From: an uncultured Lachnospiraceae bacterium
GTDB taxonomy: Bacteria; Bacillota_A; Clostridia; Lachnospirales; Lachnospiraceae
Length of the DNA stretch: 9,654 nt
Assembly: GCA_947564305.1 (NCBI GenBank)
Contig: CANOBT010000191.1
Coordinates: 1 to 9,654 of the forward strand
Reading direction: 5' to 3'
In this document: one piece after another, positions 1 through 6,296 of the stretch
How positions within the stretch are numbered: position 1 is the first letter of the stretch
Layout of the letters: the number at the start of each line of letters is the position of its first letter
The notes under the pieces: generated by a model
Told to the model about the DNA's origin: nothing
Databases searched by the model: none
Seen by the model: the letters and a program-made list of their open reading frames with translations, nothing else
Program-made: the position numbers and the translations under genes

Positions 1-519
1 ACAGTGGTCATTGCAGTGCCGCTTCTTGCCACTTTGCTTATCATTAAAAAGGTGGAGAAAGCCATTGAAAATAGAAAATCAGGTATGGATATCCATGAAA
101 ATTATGAATCAGTCAAAGCACTGGTTCCCCATCTGCGTCATTTCTTTATGGTACAGGATTTGATGTATTTGAAGAGAGGCGGACGTGTCAGTGCGGCAAC
201 TGCTATCGTAGGCTCTGCGCTGAATATTAAGCCCATACTGAAAATAGATGAAAACGGAAAATTAGTTACCATAGATAAAAAGCGCGGAAACAAAGCGGCC
301 ATGTCAGCATTGTTCACCTATTTTAAGGAAAATTATAATCCGGAATTAGGAAGCACAATCTATATCTGTGACGGAGATACTCCAGACCTTGCCGAGAGCC
401 TTGCAGCAAAAGTTCGGGAAGCTGTTCCTGAAATTGTAGTACGAAGGATGATGTTGTCGCCAATTATCGGGGCACATACAGGTCCGGGAATGCTTTCCAT
501 GATTCTATTTGGAAAGTGA
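1..519 (+). CDS. DegV family fatty-acid-binding protein, C-terminal part (5' end outside window)
   Basis: This is the last 172 codons of a DegV-family protein; full members are about 280-290 residues, so the N-terminal domain lies upstream of the window. DegV proteins (FakB type) bind a fatty acid, and in Firmicutes some present it to the kinase FakA for phospholipid synthesis. The recognisable parts are the block FMVQDLMYLKRGGRVS, then GSALNIKPIL, a GKL...KKRG stretch, and the C-terminal signature IIGAHTGPGMLSMILFGK. The reading frame is open from base 1, so the GTG at 4 is not a real start. The first 15 or so residues do not show the DS(x)nSxG-like strand usual just before this region, which is odd (see findings). 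Family assignment is firm; which fatty acid it binds and whether it serves FakA cannot be told. The HAD phosphatase follows 28 bases downstream, suggesting co-transcription. Confidence 0.93.
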   Translation, partial: TVVIAVPLLATLLIIKKVEKAIENRKSGMDIHENYESVKALVPHLRHFFMVQDLMYLKRGGRVSAATAIVGSALNIKPILKIDENGKLVTIDKKRGNKAAMSALFTYFKENYNPELGSTIYICDGDTPDLAESLAAKVREAVPEIVVRRMMLSPIIGAHTGPGMLSMILFGK

Positions 520-547
520 TAAAACAGTTTGAGAGGGAGATAGGAGC

Positions 548-1141
548 ATGATAAAAAATATCATATTAGATATGGGAAATGTACTTTTAGACTATAACCC
601 AAATGTATGTTTAGATTTCTTTCTGGAGGAGGAAGCGGATAAGACTCTCATCAGACAGGAGCTTTTTGAAGGGCCGGAATGGAAAGAGGGAGATTTAGGC
701 CATATTACCGATGCAGAACGGTTCCTAGGTGTCAGCAGGAGAGTACCAAAGCGGCTGCACAAAGAGTTAAAACAGTGTGTGGAACAATGGCATATGTGCA
801 TGCAGCCGATTCCAGGCGCAAAGGAATTCTGTGAACAGGCCAAAGAAAATGGATTCAAGCTGTATGTATTGTCAAATGCAAGCAATTCCTTTTATGAATA
901 TTTTCCCCGGTTTGTGCCCCTGGATTATTTTGATGGAATTGTCGTGTCATGCGACATTCATATGATAAAGCCGGATATCCGTATCTATCAGTATCTTATG
1001 GAGAAATATAATCTGCAGCCAGAGGAATGTTTTTTTATTGACGACATGGATTACAATGTGCAGGGAGCAAGAGATGCGGGGATGAAGGGGGAGGTTTTTT
1101 GCGGAGATTTCCAGAGAATAAGAGAAGGTATCGGTTTTTGA
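548..1141 (+). CDS. HAD-superfamily phosphatase (subfamily IA, YihX-like)
   Basis: This predicted cytoplasmic hydrolase has 197 residues, the usual length for a HAD IA phosphatase. All four HAD motifs are visible. Motif I is DMGNVLLDY with the nucleophile Asp8, and DxGNV is the form seen in the YihX/glucose-1-phosphatase group. Motif II is LSNAS with Ser109, motif III is Lys141 in IKPD, and motif IV is FIDDMDYN with Asp165-Asp166. A helical cap region lies between residues about 17 and 90. Substrates of this group are small phosphorylated metabolites such as sugar phosphates; the actual substrate here cannot be read from sequence. The ATG at 548 is preceded by GGGAG and AGGAG, a strong ribosome-binding region. 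It probably belongs to the same transcript as the DegV gene. Confidence 0.93.
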   Translation: MIKNIILDMGNVLLDYNPNVCLDFFLEEEADKTLIRQELFEGPEWKEGDLGHITDAERFLGVSRRVPKRLHKELKQCVEQWHMCMQPIPGAKEFCEQAKENGFKLYVLSNASNSFYEYFPRFVPLDYFDGIVVSCDIHMIKPDIRIYQYLMEKYNLQPEECFFIDDMDYNVQGARDAGMKGEVFCGDFQRIREGIGF

Positions 1142-1158
1142 ATTCAGTATACATGTTC

Positions 1159-1183
1159 TTTTTTTGATAAATTATCAGAAAAG
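1159..1183. repeat. A+T-rich inverted repeat between HAD gene and flotillin gene
   Basis: A perfect TGATAA-A-TTATCA palindrome (1165-1177) is extended on both sides by T-rich and A-rich arms to a stem of about 12 bp including two G-T pairs. No T-run follows it on the plus strand, so it is a poor intrinsic terminator. It sits directly upstream of the putative flotillin promoter and could equally be a protein-binding site or a weak end point for the degV-HAD transcript. Confidence 0.4.
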
Positions 1184-1184
1184 A

Positions 1185-1213
1185 TTGCACCATCATTCTG
1201 AAAATGGTAAAAT
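1185..1213 (+). promoter_or_regulatory. Putative vegetative (sigma-A-type) promoter of the flotillin gene
   Basis: A weak -35 TTGCAC (1185-1190) is separated by exactly 17 bases from a -10 TAAAAT (1208-1213). The -10 is preceded by TGG, giving an extended -10 (TGn) that can compensate for the poor -35. The start codon lies 43 bases downstream. No match to the ECF/sigma-W-type promoter known for Bacillus yuaG was noticed. Confidence 0.45.
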
Positions 1214-1256
1214 ATAAATTATAACTTGGAATAATTCAACAAAGGAGATGAGGAAC

Positions 1257-2846
1257 ATGGTAAGCGAGTTTTTAGAGGGGGCATTGACGATTATTCCGAT
1301 TGCACTGGTGGTGTTGATTGTGCTGATCATACTGCTTTCGGGATATGTAAAAGCATCCCCGGACACGGCATACATAATCTCAGGTTTGAGAAAGCAGCCG
1401 AAAGTCCTGATAGGAAAAGCAGGCATCAAAATTCCGTTTTTGGAAAAGAAAGATGAGCTGAACCTGCAATTAATTCCCATTGATGTGAAGACATCCAGTG
1501 CGGTACCAACAGCGGATTATATTAATATTCGTGTAGATGCGGCGGTCAATGTGAAGATCAGCGATCAGCCGGAACGGCTTTCTTTGGCAGCACAGAACTT
1601 TTTGAACAGGCCGACAGATTATATTGCGCAGGTATCCAGAGAAGTGTTGGAAGGAAATATGCGCGAGATTGTAGGAAAGATGAATCTGGAGGAAATGGTG
1701 TCTGACCGCCAGAAATTTGCTACGCTAGTCAAGGAAAATGCAGAGCCTGACCTGGCAGCTATGGGCTTGGATATTGTCAGCTTTAATGTCCAGAATTTTG
1801 TGGATGGGAACGGAGTCATTGAGAACCTGGGTGTAGACAATATCGTAAAGATTCAGAAAAATGCGGCAATTTCAAGAGCAGAAAGCGAGAAAGAAATTGC
1901 AAAAGCACAGGCAAAGGCGCGAAAGGAAGCCAATGACGCACAGGTTAGTTCAGAATTAGAGATTGCAAATGCTCGCGCAAGGGCGCAGAAGGAAAAAGCA
2001 GTCGTACAGGCAGAGGCAGACCAACAGGCAAAAGAGGCGGAAATCAGCGCGGCAACCTTGATTGCACAGAAGGAAAATGCTCTGGAGATTAAGAAGGCAG
2101 AGCTGCAAAAAGATGCGGACACTAAGAAGGCCATTGCGGATTCCGCTTATCAGATTCAGAAGGAAACAGAGCGTAAAACCGTTGAAATCGCGACTGCTGA
2201 CGCCAACCTGGCACGTCAGGAAAAAGCAATTGCCCTGCAGGAGAAGGAAGTAGAACTGACAGAGCGCAACCTGGAAGCGAACGTGAAAAAACAGGCCGAT
2301 GCAGAACGGTATGCAAAGCAGCAGGAATCTGATGCAAAATTATACGAAGTTCAGAGAAATTCCGAAGCCCAGTTATTTGAACGTCAGAAGAATGCAGAGG
2401 CGGAAAAATTTGAGAAAGAGAAAGAGGCGGAAGCATTAAGAGCGACTGCTGAAGCTCAAAAATATGCAATGGAGCAAGAAGCAGAAGGTATCCGGAGCAA
2501 AGGTCTTGCAGAAGCTGAGGCAATCAAGGCGAAAGCGGTTGCAGAGGCGGAAGGTATTGAGAAGAAAGCAGAAGCCATGAAGCAGATGGGTGAAGCCGCA
2601 ATTTTGGAGATGTATTTTAAGGCGATGCCTGAAATTGCCAGAAATATTGCAGAACCGCTTGCCAAAGTGGATAAGATTACTATGTATGGTGATGGTAATA
2701 CATCAAAACTGGTCAAAGACATTGTAGGCACCTTTACACAGGTATCGGATGGGCTGAAAGAGTCTACAGGTGTAGACGTACAGTCTGTGTTGTCGGGCTT
2801 CTTAGGTGCAAAGATTTCTGAGAGTTCAGAGCATGATGCGAAGTAA
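1257..2846 (+). CDS. floT: Flotillin family protein (SPFH membrane scaffold, YuaG/FloT-like)
   Basis: The protein has 529 residues, close to Bacillus YuaG. Flotillins oligomerise on the inner face of the membrane and organise functional microdomains that cluster signalling and secretion proteins. In order: a hydrophobic membrane segment at about residues 8-29 (IIPIALVVLIVLIILL); an SPFH/band-7 domain at about 35-200, with TAYIISG, IDVKTSSAVPTAD and NFLNRPTDYI; a very long Ala/Glu/Lys/Gln coiled coil at about 205-450 with many Ala-Glu-Ala repeats; and a C-terminal region (EMYFKAMPEIARNIAEPLAKVDKITMYG) typical of flotillin oligomerisation ends. ATG 1257 is preferred over the in-frame ATG at 1248, because AAAGGAG at 1241-1247 abuts 1248 but is nine bases from 1257. 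In many Firmicutes an NfeD-type gene (YuaF) accompanies the flotillin; none is seen here. The downstream hairpin ends the transcript, so it is probably monocistronic. Confidence 0.95.
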   Translation: MVSEFLEGALTIIPIALVVLIVLIILLSGYVKASPDTAYIISGLRKQPKVLIGKAGIKIPFLEKKDELNLQLIPIDVKTSSAVPTADYINIRVDAAVNVKISDQPERLSLAAQNFLNRPTDYIAQVSREVLEGNMREIVGKMNLEEMVSDRQKFATLVKENAEPDLAAMGLDIVSFNVQNFVDGNGVIENLGVDNIVKIQKNAAISRAESEKEIAKAQAKARKEANDAQVSSELEIANARARAQKEKAVVQAEADQQAKEAEISAATLIAQKENALEIKKAELQKDADTKKAIADSAYQIQKETERKTVEIATADANLARQEKAIALQEKEVELTERNLEANVKKQADAERYAKQQESDAKLYEVQRNSEAQLFERQKNAEAEKFEKEKEAEALRATAEAQKYAMEQEAEGIRSKGLAEAEAIKAKAVAEAEGIEKKAEAMKQMGEAAILEMYFKAMPEIARNIAEPLAKVDKITMYGDGNTSKLVKDIVGTFTQVSDGLKESTGVDVQSVLSGFLGAKISESSEHDAK

Positions 2847-2863
2847 AAGATAAAAGTATAGAG

Positions 2864-2913
2864 AAACGAGCCAGATTCCTATCGTAATGGACAGACAGTG
2901 GATTGGCTCGTTT
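2864..2913. terminator. Bidirectional intrinsic terminator between convergent genes
   Basis: AAACGAGCCA (2864-2873) and TGGCTCGTTT (2904-2913) form a perfect 10-bp stem with a 30-base loop. On the plus strand the stem runs into TTTTCTGTTAT; on the minus strand it runs into TTTCTCTATACTTTTATCTTTT. It starts 18 bases after the flotillin stop and ends four bases before the stop of the minus-strand gene, as expected for one terminator serving both. The long loop is unusual and lowers certainty about efficiency. Confidence 0.7.
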
Positions 2914-2917
2914 TCTG

Positions 2918-4300
2918 TTATATCGTAAGTATGACAGCATATGTATTAAATATCTCTTCGTATACTGGAAGGCTTTCAGCAGGTACTGCAATGACGATGC
3001 CATCTCCCGTTGAAGCGCCGAAGATATTTCCCTCTAAAAAGAGGGAGGAGCATCTTCGGAAATCCAGGCGGCTCAGGGATGTATTTGTAAATGCCCCGGC
3101 TGCAATCTGCAGAACATGCTCAGGAAGTGAATAGGCATCTGTTCTTCCGGCTGGGAAGGAAAGCAGTTTAGTCGTTGTGTTATCAAATAGGACACCGTTT
3201 ATACTGGTATACACGGGATTTGCCCCTTCTATGTCAATCCACACCAAGGAATCCAAACCAATCAATGCACCATTTTCAATCATAGTTGCACCGGCGGGAA
3301 GGTATAATTCTGAAATCTCGAATCCTACACCCGAAAAGGCTCCGCTGCGGATTCCTGTACATTCTGCCGGGAGTGTCAGGCACCCGTCGGAAATCTCAGC
3401 ATATTCCGGTAAAAATCCATAAAGCATTCCAGCCTCATCCAACAGGAAACAAGAAGGAGCTTCTATGATTGCTTCACCAGAACCAGTTTCGATATCTTCA
3501 ATATCTGAGGGTGTGGTTACATCTGATACCGTAGAATCAGGCTCTGTCATTTCTGGTGTTAAAGGAGGAGCGGAAGAGCTTTCTGATATTATGGGGTCTA
3601 CGATATTTCCATTTGGAGTTTGAGTCTCGTCAGGCAAAGACTCTTGTGCAACCGGCTTCTGTAACATGGTATTTTCGGCAGAAATCTCTGTAGAGTCCTG
3701 TGTGATATCTGATACCGCAAATTTTGAGTCATTTTGTATATCGGAAGGGAGTTTTGTATCTGCTTGTATATTCGTGTCAGATGGCTCCTCTAATATAACA
3801 GAATCCGGTAGTTTTGAACCAGCTACAGTAATTTCCTGTGCAATAGGTTCAGGCAGAGGATTTTGTATTGTATTGTTTGGAGTAACAACAGATTCTTTTA
3901 ATACCACAGACGGGGATTGAGGAATGGTCTTTGGCATGCTGCTTTCATCTGCCATTACAAGCATTGGAAATTCTTGAACATTGTCAATAGAATCCGGATG
4001 GCAATTGTCTTCGAGCATCAGACTCGGACTTGTGAAGGCGACTTCTGTCAGAAGAGGAGCCTTGTCATTGTATGGAGATGCAGGATTACTGAAATCCCTT
4101 TGGTTCAGCGCGTTTTTTGCTGTGTTCTCTACATCGGATATATTGCCCTTGCTTTTTATATAAGCTGCATTTGGGGGCTCGGCGATTGGAATAAGAAGTA
4201 AGTCAAAAAGATGGTCTGCACAGCGTGTAAAAGTCGAATCTGAAAGCAGCACCATGAGCAGCAGCATACAAAAAATTTTCACAACAGTGCAGAGCTGCAT
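2918..4300 (-). CDS. Exported BspA-like leucine-rich-repeat protein with Pro/Ser/Thr-rich linker
   Basis: This protein of 460 residues is not recognised as a named gene. The N-terminus MQLCTVVKIFCMLLLMVLLSD is a hydrophobic signal or anchor segment; no lipobox (the Cys is preceded by Arg) and no clear signal-peptidase site are seen. Residues about 45-283 are low-complexity, rich in Pro, Ser, Thr, Asp, Glu and Ile, and are probably an extended linker. Residues about 284-460 form a BspA-type (LRR_5) leucine-rich-repeat domain, with SGAFSG, ISELYLPAGATMIENGAL, the family-typical YTSINGVLFDNTTTKLLSFPAG, then LPEHVLQIAAGAF. Such domains often mediate surface binding. No LPxTG or other wall anchor is visible at the C-terminus. 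The ATG at 4300 is chosen because AGGAG lies eight bases upstream and the signal segment then starts at residue 2. An in-frame ATG pair ending at 4348 (476 residues) with AGGTGAT upstream is the alternative. Confidence 0.8.
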   Translation of the reverse strand: MQLCTVVKIFCMLLLMVLLSDSTFTRCADHLFDLLLIPIAEPPNAAYIKSKGNISDVENTAKNALNQRDFSNPASPYNDKAPLLTEVAFTSPSLMLEDNCHPDSIDNVQEFPMLVMADESSMPKTIPQSPSVVLKESVVTPNNTIQNPLPEPIAQEITVAGSKLPDSVILEEPSDTNIQADTKLPSDIQNDSKFAVSDITQDSTEISAENTMLQKPVAQESLPDETQTPNGNIVDPIISESSSAPPLTPEMTEPDSTVSDVTTPSDIEDIETGSGEAIIEAPSCFLLDEAGMLYGFLPEYAEISDGCLTLPAECTGIRSGAFSGVGFEISELYLPAGATMIENGALIGLDSLVWIDIEGANPVYTSINGVLFDNTTTKLLSFPAGRTDAYSLPEHVLQIAAGAFTNTSLSRLDFRRCSSLFLEGNIFGASTGDGIVIAVPAESLPVYEEIFNTYAVILTI

Positions 4301-4391
4301 TTTTGTTTCTCCTGTATTAGATTCTAAAATATTCAATTCTTCCATCATATATCACCTATACCTTTTCTGATTTTCTGAAAAAATGGGGGGG

Positions 4392-4421
4392 ATTGTATAC
4401 ATGTATTTTGATGTATGTAAA
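4392..4421 (-). promoter_or_regulatory. Putative vegetative promoter of the LRR-protein gene
   Basis: Read on the minus strand, TTTACA (4421-4416; five of six to TTGACA) is followed after 18 bases by TACAAT (4397-4392; five of six to TATAAT). It lies about 90 bases upstream of the preferred start at 4300 and about 44 upstream of the alternative start at 4348. A perfect 10-bp palindrome, ATACATGTAT (4397-4406), covers the edge of the -10 and part of the spacer and could be an operator. Confidence 0.4.
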
Positions 4422-4507
4422 GCAATAGACTAATACTTATACTGTATACTACTTTTGGAAGCCCACAATAAAAAGTGTACAGCAAAAAAGAAACTCTGCA
4501 ATTTCTT

Positions 4508-4539
4508 GCAACAAATTATAGAAAAAAGCAACAGATTAT
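4508..4539. repeat. Short direct repeat, 20-base period, in the divergent spacer
   Basis: GCAACAAATTAT (4508-4519) and GCAACAGATTAT (4528-4539) match at 11 of 12 positions and are exactly 20 bases apart, about two helical turns. The second copy overlaps the -35 of the sigma-E-like promoter. This arrangement would suit two regulator subunits on one face of DNA, but the A+T-rich setting makes chance possible. Confidence 0.35.
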
Positions 4540-4563
4540 TGCAAAAATGAATATACATACATT
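4534..4563 (+). promoter_or_regulatory. Putative sigma-E (sporulation, mother-cell) promoter for yqfC-yqfD
   Basis: The -10 CATACATT (4556-4563) matches the Bacillus sigma-E consensus CATACAnT fully, and the -35 GATTATT (4534-4540) matches kmATATT at six of seven positions with a 15-base spacer. In Bacillus subtilis yqfC and yqfD are sigma-E-dependent sporulation genes, so sequence and context agree. The predicted start point near 4570 would give a leader of about 85 bases before yqfC. The rest of the 4349-4653 spacer holds the minus-strand promoter, the direct repeat and a mini-ORF; nothing else was recognised. Confidence 0.6.
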
Positions 4564-4639
4564 AGGAAACAAATTTTTGGAGGAATAGATAACATAGGAA
4601 ATCACGATAATACATATACTTTTTACAAAGGGAGTCTGT

Positions 4640-4684
4640 GTGGCGATTGTGATATGGATTATGAACAGGAAAAAGGAGGACTGA
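4640..4684 (+). CDS. Possible 14-codon leader ORF overlapping the start of yqfC
   Basis: A GTG at 4640 lies five bases after GGGAG (4630-4634), an ideal spacing, and opens a frame translating to MAIVIWIMNRKKED with TGA at 4682-4684. It is out of frame with yqfC and overlaps its first ten codons. The peptide is a short hydrophobic run followed by a charged tail. Its stop follows immediately after AAAGGAGG (4673-4680). It may simply be chance, but the only well-placed ribosome-binding site in the region points to it rather than to the yqfC ATG. No homologue is known to me. Confidence 0.2.
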   Translation: MAIVIWIMNRKKED

Positions 4685-4938
4685 AAAGCCGTCTGGCATC
4701 CGCCGCCAATATGCCGAAAGATGTTGTGCTCGGGGCCTCTGTCGTTACAATTCTTGGAGATTCCGAAGTTTGTATTGAGAACTACCGTGGAATTGTAGAG
4801 TATACGGAATGCCTGATCCGGGTACAGACGAAGGGGAAGCAGCTCCGATTACATGGAAAGAATCTTCAGATTGAATATTATACCAATGACGAGATGAAAA
4901 TTACGGGAACCATATGTTCCCTGGAATACTGTAAGTGA
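4654..4938 (+). CDS. yqfC: Sporulation protein YqfC
   Basis: The 94-residue protein matches the YqfC family in length, in motifs and in standing directly before yqfD. Family hallmarks are MPKDVVLGASVVTILGDSE at about 20-38, IENYRGIVEYTECLIRVQT (about 41-59), and a strand-rich C-terminus with GKNLQIEYYTNDEMKITG. YqfC is a small conserved protein of endospore formers under sigma-E control; its molecular role is unclear, possibly linked to YqfD at the spore membranes. ATG 4654 is the only usual in-frame start giving a full-length protein, but its nearest upstream ribosome-binding site, GGGAG at 4630-4634, is 19 bases away. An internal AAAGGAGG at 4673-4680 has no ATG, GTG or TTG at a suitable distance. 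The start is therefore less certain than the family. Confidence 0.9.
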   Translation: MDYEQEKGGLKSRLASAANMPKDVVLGASVVTILGDSEVCIENYRGIVEYTECLIRVQTKGKQLRLHGKNLQIEYYTNDEMKITGTICSLEYCK

Positions 4939-4979
4939 GGCCTTACTGACTGATATGTGGTACAGCGGCAAAAGGATAT

Positions 4980-6296
4980 ATGCAAGACCAATATGCAAGC
5001 GGGGGAATTATTTTGATACAAGCAATCATTCGTTATATACGCGGATATGTAAAAATCCAGGTGCAGGGTTATTCACCGGAACGTTTTTTAAATTTGTGCC
5101 GATATCATAACATACTGATCTGGGGACTTATGCCAGTCGGTAATGCTTATGAAATGTATCTGACACTGAGTGGATTTCGGAAATTGAAGCCGATTATAAG
5201 AAAAACCCACACAAAAGTACGCTTATTAAAAAGGTGCGGCCTTCCCTTTTTTATACATAGGCACAGAAAAAGGAAAACATTCCTGACAGGAGTTTTGCTT
5301 TGTATAGGGCTGCTGCATTTTTATTCCAGTTATATATGGGATATCCATTTTGTAGGAAATGAGAAGTGGACCGATCAGATATTGTTGGAATTTCTAGATA
5401 CAAAAGAGGTTTCTCCGGCGATGCCCAAAAGTAAGGTGGATTGTGCTCAGATTGTGAAAGATATCCGGGCGCAGTACGATGATATTGTCTGGGTTTCTGC
5501 GTCTATAGACGGGAGTCGTCTGCGCATACAGGTAAAAGAAAATGAAGATACATTTCAGAAGGAAGAGAAAGAAGATAGCAGGCAGGCCAATCCGGAAGCT
5601 GCTGCCGCAATACATCCTACAGATTTAATCGCATCTGAAGATGGAGTCATTACCAGTATCATTACCCGCAGCGGAACCCCGATGGTCCATGTAGGGGATA
5701 CTGTCAAAAAAGGAGACATCCTGGTATCCGGACGGATAGAAGTACTCAATGATGCTGCGGAAGTCATTGATTATCAATATCAGGAATCTGATGCAGATAT
5801 CTTCGCAGATACACAGATGGAGTATCATGATGAGGTGCCGGCAGTCTATCAGGAAAAAAAATATGATCAAAAGGAGAAGCGTGTTCTTTTATATCTCAGG
5901 CTGAAGGATTATCAGATTTCTGTCGGCACTCTTCAGCATGGATTTAAGCAATGGGAAACGAGCTCCAGGGAGCATCAGCTGAAACTGGGAGAAAATTTTT
6001 ATCTTCCTATTGTTTATGGCATGATTACAGTGAAATCCTACACTACAGAAGAAAAAAAGTATTCAGAACAAAAGGTACAGGAGCTGCTGAAACAAAATTT
6101 TACACATTTTTCTAAAGAAATGAATGAAAAGGGTATTCAAATTTGTAAAAATAGTGTTAAAATACATGTGTATGAAAATTCTGCCATTGCCCGAGGTACA
6201 TTGTACCTGAATCAGCGGATTACAGAAACGGCAGATACAGAAATACTGGTGATTGAGAGGAACGAACAGAATGAGCCTATCGGAACTGATGGTTGA
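4980..6296 (+). CDS. yqfD: Sporulation protein YqfD
   Basis: YqfD is a sigma-E-regulated membrane protein of endospore formers, acting at the mother-cell/forespore stage; its biochemical role is not established. The protein has 438 residues from this start, slightly longer than Bacillus YqfD. The N-terminal part has the signature IRGYVKIQVQGYSPERFLNLC (about 20-40). A single membrane segment lies at about 101-120 (FLTGVLLCIGLLHFYSSYIW), followed by an extracytoplasmic region with IWDIHFVGNEK, IVWVSASIDGSRLRIQVKE and the conserved DLIASEDGVITSIITRSGTPMVHVGDTVKKGDILVSG. Two starts compete. ATG 4980 has AAAAGGA only three bases upstream. TTG 5013 has GGGGGA six bases upstream and gives the N-terminus (M)IQAIIRYIRGYV that matches relatives better, for 427 residues. 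The 3' end overlaps phoH by 26 bases. Confidence 0.93.
   Translation: MQDQYASGGIILIQAIIRYIRGYVKIQVQGYSPERFLNLCRYHNILIWGLMPVGNAYEMYLTLSGFRKLKPIIRKTHTKVRLLKRCGLPFFIHRHRKRKTFLTGVLLCIGLLHFYSSYIWDIHFVGNEKWTDQILLEFLDTKEVSPAMPKSKVDCAQIVKDIRAQYDDIVWVSASIDGSRLRIQVKENEDTFQKEEKEDSRQANPEAAAAIHPTDLIASEDGVITSIITRSGTPMVHVGDTVKKGDILVSGRIEVLNDAAEVIDYQYQESDADIFADTQMEYHDEVPAVYQEKKYDQKEKRVLLYLRLKDYQISVGTLQHGFKQWETSSREHQLKLGENFYLPIVYGMITVKSYTTEEKKYSEQKVQELLKQNFTHFSKEMNEKGIQICKNSVKIHVYENSAIARGTLYLNQRITETADTEILVIERNEQNEPIGTDG

Noticed and set aside
2122..2523. 133-codon minus-strand open frame inside the flotillin gene
   Set aside because: It is a shadow of the coiled-coil coding region, where biased Glu/Ala/Lys codons leave few stops on the other strand; it has no recognisable domain and no independent context.
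2062..2600. Possible tandem DNA repeat in the flotillin coiled coil
   Set aside because: The repeated Ala-Glu-Ala pattern is at the protein level and typical of flotillins; the DNA does not show exact tandem units.
4579..4583. GGAGG ribosome-binding-site-like sequence in the yqfC leader
   Set aside because: No ATG, GTG or TTG lies at a workable distance downstream, so it does not support a gene start.
4613..4620. Second sigma-E-like -10 (CATATACT) closer to yqfC
   Set aside because: The predicted transcript start would fall at or within the GGGAG ribosome-binding site, and no good -35 is found 13-15 bases upstream.
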